The notes: a model not told the origin generated them from the sequence alone. 64,000 nucleotides of DNA from Speluncibacter jeojiensis (GCF_029589495.1 NZ_JAAIVF010000004.1:1-64000), one strand, 5' to 3'. Counted from the first letter of the stretch, positions 9,179 to 21,245 are shown. Made by a program: numbers and translations.

Positions 9179-9212
9179 GCGGCCCCTTTCAGGCGTATTC
9201 GGTTCCCACCCC
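9179..9212 (-). repeat. Right terminal inverted repeat of Tn3-family element
   Basis: Read on the minus strand it gives GGGGTGGGAACCGAATACGC and continues with one mismatch to the left end over 34 bp. The LGFP ORF begins less than 50 bp inside it. Confidence 0.93.
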
Positions 9213-9217
9213 TGGAA
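9213..9217. repeat. Right target-site duplication TGGAA
   Basis: It matches the pentamer at 3827-3831 and directly follows the right inverted repeat. Confidence 0.9.
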
Positions 9218-9366
9218 CAGTCGGATGTGTGCGCCGGTGACAATGCGACGGTGACGCGGCGAACCCACCGGGCGGTGCACCGCCGGATGTCACCGGCCGG
9301 CGGTATCGTCCCGGCGAACAGCCCGGGTGGCGACGACAACGGAGAAGCGACAACGGAAGAGGTGGC

Positions 9367-10515
9367 ATGAGCGGGATGCCCGACGCGCCGGTGCGGCCGA
9401 GCGCCGTCCCGGACACACCGATGCCGGTCCCGCCCGAGGTCGTCGAGGCGATGCAGCGCCTGCGGGCCGAGTCGGTGTCCGCGAACACGCGGGCCGCGCA
9501 GATCAGCGACTGGACGATCTTCACCCGCTGGTGTGATCGCGTCGGCCGGCGACCGCTGCCGGCGGGCCCGGAACTGGTCGGCTGGTTCCTCACCGAGAAA
9601 TCCACGGAGGTGCGGCCGGACGGGCGGCCTGCGTACGCGCCGTCGACGCTGACGCGATGGGTGGCGTCGATCAACACGATCCACTCGCTCGCCGGGCACC
9701 CGAAGCCGGGCCAGGCGCCGGCGGTGCGGGAGATCCTGCGGGGCATCGCCCGCACCCGCGCCACACCGCCCGCGCGCCGGGAACCGTTGCTGACCGAGGA
9801 CGTGCGGACCATCGTCGAAGAGATGCGCGCACGGTCCTCGGCCGGATCCTGGCCGGACCGCGTCGCGGAGCGCCGGGACTCGGCACTGCTGCTGATCGGG
9901 CTGACCGGGGCGATGCGCCGTTCCGAGTTGGCCGGGCTTCTCGTCTCCGACGTCCGGCCCCACCGCGCCGACGGGCTGTACGTGACAATCCGCCGGTCGA
10001 AGACCGACCAGGCCGCCGCCGGGCGCACCGTCACCCTGCCCTACGGGGCGTCGTCGGCGACGTGCCCGGTCTGCGCGTACTGGCGGTGGCGGCAGGTCGT
10101 GGACGTGTGGGACGACACCGGACGCGGCGGTGTCTCGGCGCTACTGTCCGGTCCCACCGACGATCACACCGAGCACTGCTGCCGCGGCAGGGCCGGGACC
10201 TCGGAGTCGGTGGCGCGACCGCTGTTCCGGCGGGTACACCGCACCGGTGGAATCGGTACTTCTGCGCTGTCCGGCCAGGCGATCGCGTCGATGATCCAGC
10301 GGCGCGCACGGCAGGCCGGATACGCGGAAGAGTTCGTCGCGATGCTCGGCGGACACAGCCTGCGGGCCGGATTCGTCACCCAGGCAGTCCGCAACGCGGC
10401 CAGCGCCGAACAGATCATGACGCAGAGCGGGCACACCGACCAGCGGATGATCGCCCTCTACTCCCGCCAGCACGCGGGTCTGCACGGCAACGCCGTTACC
10501 GCACTCGGGCTCTAG
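9367..10515 (+). CDS. Tyrosine recombinase (site-specific integrase)
   Basis: This 382-residue phage-integrase-family recombinase has an N-terminal core-binding domain (about residues 20-130) and a catalytic domain with all signature residues visible: R184 (GAMRRSEL), K212 (RRSKTDQ), H330 and R333 (GGHSLRAGF), H356 (SGHTD) and nucleophile Y365 (MIALYSRQ). It lies outside the transposon, 150 bp beyond its right end. ATG 9367 follows GGAAGAGG closely. Its substrate site is unknown. Together with the KfrA-like gene on the other side of the transposon it suggests an older plasmid- or island-derived segment into which the Tn3 element later inserted. Confidence 0.93.
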   Translation: MSGMPDAPVRPSAVPDTPMPVPPEVVEAMQRLRAESVSANTRAAQISDWTIFTRWCDRVGRRPLPAGPELVGWFLTEKSTEVRPDGRPAYAPSTLTRWVASINTIHSLAGHPKPGQAPAVREILRGIARTRATPPARREPLLTEDVRTIVEEMRARSSAGSWPDRVAERRDSALLLIGLTGAMRRSELAGLLVSDVRPHRADGLYVTIRRSKTDQAAAGRTVTLPYGASSATCPVCAYWRWRQVVDVWDDTGRGGVSALLSGPTDDHTEHCCRGRAGTSESVARPLFRRVHRTGGIGTSALSGQAIASMIQRRARQAGYAEEFVAMLGGHSLRAGFVTQAVRNAASAEQIMTQSGHTDQRMIALYSRQHAGLHGNAVTALGL

Positions 10516-10539
10516 GAACCGGGTCGGGCGATGCCGGTT

Positions 10540-10920
10540 TCACGCCGCCGTGACCGCAACCCCCACCGTCCCGCCGCGGCCGCGCCGGATCAGGCTGCCC
10601 TTCATCGTGATCCAGCCGAGGATGCCGTACTTGTGGGCGATCACCGAGCGGGCGCGATCACTGCCGGCGTCGTCGAGGATCGTCGCGGTGGCGTCGAGTT
10701 GCGGGCCCTTCGGATTGCCGCGCACGTCGCACACCCCGACCGTCACCCGTGGGGTGCGGCGGATCCGCTTGACCTTCCACGAGTCGGCGACGGTCCACAG
10801 CAGCATCGTGTCGCCGTCCATCGCCACCCACAGCGGCGTCGGCACGGCGGTACCGTCCTTGCGGAACGTGGTCAGCAGAACGTACTTCGCGGCGCCGATC
10901 TCGCCGAGCGTGGCAGTCAT
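10540..10920 (-). CDS. PPOX-class F420/flavin-dependent oxidoreductase family protein
   Basis: About 126 residues from ATG 10920 (MTATLGEIGAAKYVLLTTFRKDG), a split-barrel pyridoxamine-5'-phosphate-oxidase-like fold. TFRKDGTAVPTPLWV and the following WTVADSWKVKRIRRTPRVTV are typical of the deazaflavin- or flavin-binding group. An in-frame start six codons upstream is possible. It corresponds in position and family to the M. tuberculosis gene next to cobN (Rv2061c). The substrate is unknown. It converges on the tyrosine recombinase, and this boundary probably marks the edge of the accessory island. Confidence 0.8.
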   Translation of the reverse strand: MTATLGEIGAAKYVLLTTFRKDGTAVPTPLWVAMDGDTMLLWTVADSWKVKRIRRTPRVTVGVCDVRGNPKGPQLDATATILDDAGSDRARSVIAHKYGILGWITMKGSLIRRGRGGTVGVAVTAA

Positions 10921-11026
10921 GCCCGTCAGCGTACGCACCGGCCGGCGTCGGCAGGACTGGACGGTGAACCCGGCAGATCATCGTCGGCGGCACCGGGTTT
11001 CGTGGTGCAATGTCGACAGGACCTGC

Positions 11027-11080
11027 GTCATAGGACTGCGCGACGTCATAGAACTGCGCTGCGTCCTAGAACTGCGCGAC
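11027..11080. repeat. Three tandem 18-bp repeats directly upstream of a ribosome site
   Basis: The units are GTCATAGGACTGCGCGAC, GTCATAGAACTGCGCTGC and GTCCTAGAACTGCGCGAC, head to tail with no gap and ending immediately before AAGGAG (11081-11086). The placement in the 5' leader of the 11098 gene suggests a regulatory or phase-variable element. Confidence 0.9.
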
Positions 11081-11097
11081 AAGGAGTGCACGGCATC

Positions 11098-11724
11098 ATG
11101 GCTGCTCTCAAAGACCTGGCGACGGAGGAACGGCGCGACCTGGCCGACTTTCTCGACACCCTCACCGATGACGAGTGGACGCGGCCATCGCTGTGCCCGG
11201 GATGGTCGGTGCGCGACGTCGCGGGCCACGTGCCGAGCTACGACCTGCTCGGCTGGCCGGCGCTGCTGTCACTGTTCGCCCGCTCCGGGTTCTCGCTGAG
11301 CCGCTGCAATCAGGCCGGTGTCGACCGGAGCCGACGCCAGTCCACCGACGAACTGGTGGCCACGCTGCGCGCACATGCCGTGCCCCGGGGTGTCACGACG
11401 ATGTTCGGCAGCGCCATCGCGCTCACCGATGCGGTGATCCACCACCAGGACATCCGCCGGGCGCTCGACCGACCACGGGTGGTGCCCGAGGAACGACTCG
11501 TCGCGGCCTTGGACTTCACGCCCCGCGCTCGCGCCCTGCCGGCCCCGGCGAACATCCGGGGACTTCGTGCGGTCGCGACCGACGTGGACTGGAGCCACGG
11601 CACCGGGCCCGAGGTACGCGGCCCGGGCGAGGCGATCCTCGTCGCCCTCGCGGGCCGCGAGTCGGGCCTGGCGGACCTGACCGGTCCGGGTCTGGACATC
11701 CTGGCGGCGCGCCTGCGGCGATGA
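11098..11724 (+). CDS. Maleylpyruvate isomerase-family (DinB-like) protein
   Basis: About 208 residues starting MAALKDLATEERRDLADFLDTLTDDEW. The CPGWSVRDVAGHV motif and later VIHHQDIRRAL belong to the TIGR03083/MDMPI family, a DinB-like four-helix bundle whose His residues bind a metal. Members are often mycothiol-dependent enzymes or of unknown function. ATG 11098 has AAGGAG 11 bp upstream. Its leader contains the triple 18-bp repeat. It converges on cobN with a 19-bp gap. The substrate is not predictable. Confidence 0.8.
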   Translation: MAALKDLATEERRDLADFLDTLTDDEWTRPSLCPGWSVRDVAGHVPSYDLLGWPALLSLFARSGFSLSRCNQAGVDRSRRQSTDELVATLRAHAVPRGVTTMFGSAIALTDAVIHHQDIRRALDRPRVVPEERLVAALDFTPRARALPAPANIRGLRAVATDVDWSHGTGPEVRGPGEAILVALAGRESGLADLTGPGLDILAARLRR

Positions 11725-11743
11725 CCGCCGCGGCGCACTACGC

Positions 11744-15355
<3,612 letters not shown>

Positions 15356-15399
15356 GAGCAGGGCCTCCCCGGGGTCCGCGCCCCTTGGTCAGTGGTCAT

Positions 15400-15480
15400 G
15401 GTCGGCAGCACAGGGGTCTGGCTTCACAGTGGCGGGACCGCGCCGGAATCGCACCGGTCTTCCCGTGAGCTGCCGTCGAC
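15400..15480 (-). promoter_or_regulatory. Cobalamin (AdoCbl) riboswitch upstream of cobN
   Basis: Read on the minus strand, the leader contains ACGGGAAGACCGGTGCGATT, then GCGGTCCCGCCACTGTGA and AGCCAGACCC, the conserved B12-aptamer core. Flanking GGCAGC (15469-15474) and GCTGCC (15404-15409) can close the aptamer. Downstream, GGGGCGCGGACCCC abuts the GGGGAGG ribosome site of cobN, a plausible switch that sequesters it. Outer boundaries are approximate. Confidence 0.93.
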
Positions 15481-15511
15481 GATGCTATCGGCCCTCCCTA
15501 CCCTGGAGCAC

Positions 15512-16762
15512 ATGGTGTCCCCCGGTCCACGCTCCCGTACCCGCGCCGACGCCTGCCCGGGCGCACTGTCGGTGCACCAGGCGGCGGACGGGGCACTGGC
15601 GCGGCTGCGGGCGCCCGGCGGGCTGCTCACCCCCGAGCAGGTGCAGTTGCTGGGTACGGCGGCGGCCGAACTCGGCGACGGCGCGGTCGAGCTGACCTCA
15701 CGCGGCAACGTGCAGTTACGCGCGGTCACCGACCCGGACGAGCTGGCGCGACGGCTGGTCGCGGGCGGACTGCTGCCGTCGCTCACGCACGAGCGGGTGC
15801 GCAACTACCTGGTCTCCCCGCTGACCGGGCGGGTCGGGGGCGTGGTCGATGTGCGCGGATGGGTCGGCGAGCTGGACCGGCGGCTGTGCGCCGACGAGCG
15901 GCTCGCCGGATTGCCCGGCCGGTACCTTACGTCGTTCGACGACGGACGCGGCGACGTTTCGCCGCTGGCCGCGGACGTCGGCATCCACGTCGTCGACGCG
16001 GCGCGGGTGGCGGTGCTCGTCGCCGGCCGCGACCACGGGATCCGGGTGGGCCACGACCGAGCGGTCGACGCGGTGCTGGCGGCCGCGCACCTGTTCCTGG
16101 ATCTGCGGTCGAACCAGTGGCGCATCGCCGAGTTGGCGGGCGGTGGCGCCGAGCTGGCGACGGCGTTGGCCGCACAGCTGGCCGTCCGACTCGACGATCC
16201 GGGCACGGACCAGATCGCCGGGCGCATCGAACTGCGCACCGACGGGCGTCCGCCGATCGGCTGGTTCGACCACGACTGTGCCGTCGCGCCCGGTGCTGCC
16301 ACCCCCGGGGCCGTGACTCTGGGTGCAGCGGTCCCGCTGGGGCGGGTGTCGGCGCGGCTGTGCGAGTTCCTGGCCGCGACCGAACGGCCGATCGTCGTCA
16401 CCCCATGGCGCACGCTGCTGATCTGTGACCTCGACGACTGGTCCGCCGAGCAGGTGGTCCGGGTGCTCGCGCCGATGGGGCTGGTGTTCGACGAGAACTC
16501 GCCGTGGACGCGGGTCAGCGCCTGTGCCGGCCGTCCCGGTTGCGCGAAGGCACTCGCCGACGTGCGCGTCGATGCGTCTGCTGCCGTCTCGACCCGGCTG
16601 CTGCCCGACGGCGCCGCGCTCGGCGACGGTGAGCTGGTTCACTTCGCAGGATGCGAGCGGCGCTGCGGGCGACCGCGCGGCGAGGTGACCGACGTGGTCG
16701 CCACCGGCTCCGCCTATCGTGTGGACCGTGACCCAGCACCATCCGACCCCACCGAGCCGTGA
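15512..16762 (+). CDS. cobG: Precorrin-3B synthase CobG
   Basis: About 416 residues. It is an oxygen-dependent enzyme with a sulphite/nitrite-reductase-like fold that makes precorrin-3B on the aerobic B12 route. [12 protein letters not shown] near the N-terminus is the half-domain motif. Cys residues in [12 protein letters not shown] and [11 protein letters not shown] are the expected 4Fe-4S ligands. Starts at ATG 15512 or GTG 15515 are both possible; GGAG at 15505-15508 favours the GTG slightly. It is the first gene of cobG-cobH-cobIJ and overlaps cobH by about 44 bp. Confidence 0.93.
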   Translation: MVSPGPRSRTRADACPGALSVHQAADGALARLRAPGGLLTPEQVQLLGTAAAELGDGAVELTSRGNVQLRAVTDPDELARRLVAGGLLPSLTHERVRNYLVSPLTGRVGGVVDVRGWVGELDRRLCADERLAGLPGRYLTSFDDGRGDVSPLAADVGIHVVDAARVAVLVAGRDHGIRVGHDRAVDAVLAAAHLFLDLRSNQWRIAELAGGGAELATALAAQLAVRLDDPGTDQIAGRIELRTDGRPPIGWFDHDCAVAPGAATPGAVTLGAAVPLGRVSARLCEFLAATERPIVVTPWRTLLICDLDDWSAEQVVRVLAPMGLVFDENSPWTRVSACAGRPGCAKALADVRVDASAAVSTRLLPDGAALGDGELVHFAGCERRCGRPRGEVTDVVATGSAYRVDRDPAPSDPTEP

Positions 16763-17378
16763 GTATCTGCGCGACGGCGCCGAGATCTACCGGCAGTCGT
16801 TCGCGACGATCCGCGCCGAGGCGGACCTGACCCGCTTCCCCGAGGACGTCTCCCGGGTCGTCGTGCGGATGATCCACGCCAGCGGGCAGGTGAGCCTGGC
16901 CGGGGACATCGGGTTCACCGAGGACGCGGTCCGGTCGGGCCGCGCGGCCCTCGAGGCCGGCGCCCCGGTGCTGTGCGACGCGAACATGATCGCCGCGGGC
17001 ATCACCTGCAAGCGGCTGCCCGCCGACAACGAGGTGCGGTGCACGCTGTCCGCGCCCGGCGTCGCGGAGCTGGCCGAGAAGCTGGGCACCACCCGATCGG
17101 CGGCCGCGCTGGAGCTGTGGGGCGAGCGTCTCGGCGGCGCGGTCGTGGCCATCGGCAACGCGCCCACCGCACTGTTCCATCTGCTCGACATGATCGACCG
17201 CGGCGCACCGAAGCCGGCGGCGATCGTCGGCGGTCCGGTCGGCTTCATCGGCGCGGCCGAGTCCAAGGAGGAGCTGATCACCCGCGGCACACTGCCGTAC
17301 CTGGTGGTGCGTGGTCGTCGCGGCGGCAGCGCCATCACCGTCGCCGCCGTGAATGCGATTGCGAGCGTGGTGGAATGA
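16719..17378 (+). CDS. cobH: Precorrin-8X methylmutase CobH
   Basis: This 219-residue protein catalyses the 1,5-methyl shift of precorrin-8X to hydrogenobyrinate. The conserved [17 protein letters not shown] contains the catalytic His; [15 protein letters not shown] and GAAESKEEL are also typical. GTG at 16719 or at 16728 could start translation, both within the 3' end of cobG. Its TGA overlaps the ATG of cobIJ, indicating translational coupling. Confidence 0.96.
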   Translation: MWTVTQHHPTPPSREYLRDGAEIYRQSFATIRAEADLTRFPEDVSRVVVRMIHASGQVSLAGDIGFTEDAVRSGRAALEAGAPVLCDANMIAAGITCKRLPADNEVRCTLSAPGVAELAEKLGTTRSAAALELWGERLGGAVVAIGNAPTALFHLLDMIDRGAPKPAAIVGGPVGFIGAAESKEELITRGTLPYLVVRGRRGGSAITVAAVNAIASVVE

Positions 17379-18868
17379 GCGGCAAACTGTGGGGCATCGG
17401 GCTGGGCCCGGGCGATCCCGAACTGGTGACGGTCAAGGCCGCGCGGCTGATCGGCGAGGCCGACGTGGTCGCGTATCACAGTGCGCGGCACGGCCGCAGC
17501 ATCGCGCGGTCGGTCGCCGCGCCGTACCTGCGCGACGGCCAGATCGAGGAGAAGCTGGTCTACCCGGTCACCACCGAGACCACCGATCATCCCGGCGGCT
17601 ATCAGGGCGCCATCGACGAGTTCTATGCCGCGGCGTCGGATCGGCTTGCCGCACACCTGGAAGCGGGCCGCACGGTCGCGCTGCTCGCGGCCGGTGATCC
17701 GCTCTTCTACAGCTCGTACATGCACATGCACAAGCGGCTGGCGGAGCGGTTCGACGCCGAGGTCGTCCCCGGCATCACCTCGGTCAGCGCGGCCTCGGCC
17801 GCCTTGGCGACCCCGCTCGTCGAGCGCGACGAGGTACTCACGGTGCTGCCCGGCACGCTGCCGACCGAGGAACTCACCCGGCGACTCGCCGGCACCGACG
17901 CGGCGGTCGTGATGAAGCTCGGCCGCACCTATCCGGCGGTGCGTGAGGCGCTGGAGCGGTCTGGCCGGCTCGACGAGGCCTCGTACGTGGAGCGGGCCAG
18001 CACCGACCGTCAGCGGGTGCTGGCCGCGTCGGAGGTCGCCGACGACGAGGTGCCGTACTTCTCGATCGCGGTGGTGCCGAGCCCGTCGAACCGGGCCGAA
18101 CGCGCGGTCGCCTCGGAGGAGGTGTCGGGCAGCGTCGCGGTGGTCGGGCTCGGCCCCGGCTCGCACGAGTGGACGACGCCGGAGGTCCGGCGGGTGCTGG
18201 CGCAGGCCACCGACTTCGTCGGCTACGAGCCGTATCTGGACCGGGTGGCGATGGCGCCGCACCAGCGCCGGCACGCCTCCGACAACCGGGTCGAGGCCGA
18301 GCGCGCCGCGATGGCGCTGGACATGGCCAAGCGCGGCGCCCGGGTGGTCGTCGTGTCGTCGGGCGATCCGGGCGTGTTCGCGATGGCGGCGGCGGTGCTC
18401 GAGGTGGCCGCCGAGGAGCAGTGGCGCGACGTGCCGGTGCGGGTGTATCCGGGCATGACGGCGGCCAATGCGGTCGCCAGCCGGGTCGGCGCCCCGCTCG
18501 GGCACGACTACGCGGTGATCTCGCTGTCCGATCGGCTCAAGCCGTGGGAGGTGGTGTCGCAGCGGCTCGCGGCCGCCGCGTCGGCCGACCTGGCGATCGC
18601 CATCTACAACCCGAAGTCGAAGTCGCGCACCTGGCAGGTCGGCGCGATGCGTGACCTGCTGCTCGAGCACCGCTCCCCCGACACCCCGGTCATCATCGGC
18701 CGCGATGTCGCCGGCCCGCGTGAGCAGGTCACGGTGGTGCGGTTGGCGGATCTGGATCCCGACGCAGTCGACATGCGGTGTCTGCTGATCATCGGCTCGT
18801 CGATGACGCAGGTGGTCGAGCATGCGGACGGCACGCGGGTGTTCACGCCGCGGCACTATCCGGGGTGA
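17375..18868 (+). CDS. cobIJ: CobIJ fusion: precorrin-2 C20- and precorrin-3B C17-methyltransferase
   Basis: This 497-residue protein fuses two SAM-dependent tetrapyrrole methylases. The CobI half (about residues 1-245) has [16 protein letters not shown] and [18 protein letters not shown]. The CobJ half (about residues 250-490) has [33 protein letters not shown] and [10 protein letters not shown]. The same fusion occurs in M. tuberculosis. ATG 17375 overlaps the cobH stop by 4 bp (ATGA), so the three genes form one operon. Confidence 0.96.
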   Translation: MSGKLWGIGLGPGDPELVTVKAARLIGEADVVAYHSARHGRSIARSVAAPYLRDGQIEEKLVYPVTTETTDHPGGYQGAIDEFYAAASDRLAAHLEAGRTVALLAAGDPLFYSSYMHMHKRLAERFDAEVVPGITSVSAASAALATPLVERDEVLTVLPGTLPTEELTRRLAGTDAAVVMKLGRTYPAVREALERSGRLDEASYVERASTDRQRVLAASEVADDEVPYFSIAVVPSPSNRAERAVASEEVSGSVAVVGLGPGSHEWTTPEVRRVLAQATDFVGYEPYLDRVAMAPHQRRHASDNRVEAERAAMALDMAKRGARVVVVSSGDPGVFAMAAAVLEVAAEEQWRDVPVRVYPGMTAANAVASRVGAPLGHDYAVISLSDRLKPWEVVSQRLAAAASADLAIAIYNPKSKSRTWQVGAMRDLLLEHRSPDTPVIIGRDVAGPREQVTVVRLADLDPDAVDMRCLLIIGSSMTQVVEHADGTRVFTPRHYPG

Positions 18869-18880
18869 CGGACGGGCCTG

Positions 18881-19603
18881 TCAGGACTGGGGATCGGGTG
18901 ACGGGATCGAGCCGATGCGACTGAGCGGCAACACGATCCAACGGGCCTTGCCGATGATGTCGGACGCGGCGACGCACCCCGAGTTCACGTCACCCATGTG
19001 GTAGCGCGAATCCTGCGAGTTCGTGCGGTTGTCGCCCATCACCCAGACGTGACCTGGCGGGACGTGCACGGGTCCGAAATACGGTCCTTGGCAGGGCGAT
19101 TCCGCACCGGGCAACGGTGACGGCGGGTTCTTCCGGTAGGGCTCGTCGAGGAGCTTTCCGTCGACCACCACGCCCTTGTCTCCGGGCAGGCACCGGACTG
19201 TCTGACCACCGATGGCGATCACCCGCTTCACCAGGTCGAACTCGTCGGGCGGGACGAGGCCGACGAACGAACCGAGGTTCTGCAGCCCGCGAACGAACGT
19301 GTTCGGGGAGCGGTTGGTGGCGTGCGGTTCGTCCCAGGACGGCGGGCCCTTGAACACCACGACATCGCCGGGGCGCGGATTTCCGAATCGATAGGTGAGC
19401 TTGTCCACGACGATGCGGTCGCCGGTGCAGCCGGGGCACCCGTGCAAGGTGGTCTCCATCGACTGAGACGGGATCAGGTAGATCCTGGCGACAAAGGTCT
19501 GCAGCAACACGCTCAGCGCTATCGCCACGACGACCAGGATGCCGACTTCGCGCAGCCTCCGCGCCAGACGTCTGTTCCTGCTCGCCCCCGCCTCACCTGT
19601 CAC
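18881..19603 (-). CDS. lepB: Signal peptidase I
   Basis: This 240-residue type I signal peptidase cleaves exported proteins at the outer face of the membrane. One N-terminal membrane segment (about residues 20-40) is followed by the catalytic Ser in IPSQSMETTL (S48), the general-base Lys in LVKRVIAIGG (K126) and box E GDNRTNSQDSR. It starts at GTG 19603. It lies 12 bp from the convergent end of cobIJ and is not obviously linked to it in function. M. tuberculosis keeps its lepB elsewhere, so the position is lineage-specific. Confidence 0.94.
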   Translation of the reverse strand: MTGEAGASRNRRLARRLREVGILVVVAIALSVLLQTFVARIYLIPSQSMETTLHGCPGCTGDRIVVDKLTYRFGNPRPGDVVVFKGPPSWDEPHATNRSPNTFVRGLQNLGSFVGLVPPDEFDLVKRVIAIGGQTVRCLPGDKGVVVDGKLLDEPYRKNPPSPLPGAESPCQGPYFGPVHVPPGHVWVMGDNRTNSQDSRYHMGDVNSGCVAASDIIGKARWIVLPLSRIGSIPSPDPQS

Positions 19604-19621
19604 CCGATCAGATTAGCCAGG

Positions 19622-19825
19622 AAGCCGGCGATCGACCCGACGGGCATCGTCGGCCCCCGAGAGTTCGACTACTGCAACCTCTTCACCGAACCGAACCCCG
19701 TCCGGGCGCGAGGGTCCTTCGGTGCCAGGCTCGCGCCGGTGTCCACGTCGGCCGATGTCTCGCACAACATCACCGAACTCGCGTTGCGGCGGCTTGGCGG
19801 TATCGGTGGTCGACTGTCCGTGTGA
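19622..19825 (+). pseudogene. C-terminal relic of an aminoglycoside phosphotransferase-like kinase
   Basis: A start-less reading frame reads KPAIDPTGIVGPREFDYCNLFTEPNP and continues FGARLAPVSTSADV. The IDPxGxVGxxxFDxxNL pattern is the Mg-binding/activation segment of the APH/streptomycin-kinase family. About 65 codons remain, with no N-lobe or catalytic loop upstream. It ends at the TGA at 19823-19825, which overlaps the next gene's GTG region. It is probably non-functional debris. Confidence 0.5.
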
Positions 19826-20316
19826 GCGCGACCGTCGACCTCATCGCTACTGTCACCGAGACCTGCACGGCCGCGTTGACGCCGTATGCCGACCGCGACT
19901 GGCGGTCGCTTCCCGCCGCAGATCTGCGGTGGACCTGCTGGGACACCGCGCTGCACATCGCGGATGACCTCTATTTCCATGCGGTGCACCACGGCGCTCT
20001 GTTGACTGGCGTTGTTCAGGCCACCGACGACTCCGTTCGAGCCTTCCACGCCTATGGCCTGTCCGATCCGACGGGATTTGCCGCCATGGCCGTCACTGAA
20101 GTGCTGATCCACACCTACGACATGGTCCGCGGTCTCGACCATGGCAATTCCTGGCGGCCGCCGGCCGACCTCGCCGACGCGGTGCTGCCCATACTCTTTC
20201 CCGATGCCCCGCCGGGCGACCCGCCGGAAGTGCTGCTCTACTGCTGTGGACGAATCGCGCTCGGCGACCTGCCGGGGCAGCACGACTGGCGATGGCACGT
20301 CCAAATCCCGACCTGA
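19822..20316 (+). CDS. MDMPI/DinB-like small protein
   Basis: About 164 residues, starting at GTG 19822, with a maleylpyruvate-isomerase N-terminal-like fold: CWDTALHIADDLYFHAVHH near residues 39-57 and VTEVLIHTYDMVRGL near 90-105, carrying the His residues expected of a DinB-type metal site. The final VLLYCCGRIALGDLP is also typical. No strong ribosome site is evident. Neighbours on both sides are gene relics. Substrate and role are unknown. Confidence 0.55.
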   Translation: MSATVDLIATVTETCTAALTPYADRDWRSLPAADLRWTCWDTALHIADDLYFHAVHHGALLTGVVQATDDSVRAFHAYGLSDPTGFAAMAVTEVLIHTYDMVRGLDHGNSWRPPADLADAVLPILFPDAPPGDPPEVLLYCCGRIALGDLPGQHDWRWHVQIPT

Positions 20317-20394
20317 TTCCCCAGCACGCGAAGCGGTCTCACCACCGTTCTCAAATCCGCATCACTGTCGGCACCATCCGGCAGACTCGAACGC

Positions 20395-21242
20395 ATGAGC
20401 GAATCAAGGGTGCGTGGCACGGCGGAGACGTCGTTGGGTGCCCTCGTGGTTGCCGAACTACGTGAGCAGTTGCTCGCTGCGGACGAGTCGGAGAATCAGG
20501 CGCACGCAAAACGCGTTCTGGCCGCGTATCACTGGTCACGGTCGATCATCCGCACACAGCAACTCGCCGGCGTTCCCCGTGAGCGGGCCGAGCGTCTCGC
20601 GGTCTCCGAGGTCGCTGTCGCCCTGACGTGCTCGACCACCATCGCCACCAAGTACATCGACCTCGGGTGGGCCCTGGTCACCCTGCTGCCGTTCACCATC
20701 GAACGCAGCTACGCCGAATACCTCAGTCGCGGAAATCCGGAGCCGGCGGAACCACCGGCCGACCCACCACCGTCCGGACCACCGCCGACCACACACCAAC
20801 CACCCCCGGACAATCCCCTCGCCGCTGCGCTCGGCACACCCATCACCTTCGGGCGCACGTGTCGTGCGCCGCGGATTCCGCGAGGATCGATGCTGTTCTC
20901 TGCGGGCCGCCGACTCCAACCCGTGTACGGCGACGGCGCAATCTATCCGCAATCGAAGCAGCCCTCGCCGCTGATCCCACACTTGCGCAGGGCATCTGCC
21001 CCGATGGTCACGGCAGTCACGATTCGCCACCCGACGGCGCACTGACCTATCGCCCCGACGCCGCCACGGCCAGGGCTGTTCGCGCCCGCGACGGGCATTG
21101 CCGTCACCCCGGATGCACGGTCCCGGCCCGGAGGTGCGAACTCGACCACATCGTGCCGTTCGACCACCACGATCCCCGCCGCGGGGACTGGACGCCTGCG
21201 AATCAACCCACGCCCCCGGACGATGACCCGCCGCCGTTCTGA
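20395..21242 (+). pseudogene. Decayed DUF222/HNH endonuclease (13E12-type)
   Basis: The N-terminal part (from ATG 20395, MSESRVRGTAETSLG) matches the DUF222 start through RSYAEYL, followed by a Pro-rich stretch. The HNH part (GHCRHPGCTVPARRCELDHIVPFDHHDP) appears only in another reading frame (frame of 20628), so at least one frameshift and loss of central DUF222 sequence separate them. The C-terminus stops soon after TPANQ, without the expected second half of the HNH motif. DUF222/HNH genes are a multicopy actinobacterial family of uncertain function. This copy is broken. Confidence 0.75.
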
Positions 21243-21245
21243 TCG

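Larger units (their letters stand above)
3832..9212 (+). mobile_element. Complete Tn3-family transposon, 5381 bp
   Basis: The ends are inverted repeats starting GGGGTGGGAACCGAATACGC, identical at 33 of the first 34 positions, and flanked by TGGAA direct repeats. Inside are a full-length Tn3-family transposase (3964-7068) and a divergent-strand cargo: an LGFP-repeat protein (7829-9133) and a small overlapping ORF (7444-7863). No resolvase or internal tyrosine recombinase gene is visible, so cointegrate resolution would have to be supplied elsewhere or be lost. The intact transposase, conserved ends and exact duplication point to a fairly recent insertion. Confidence 0.95.
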
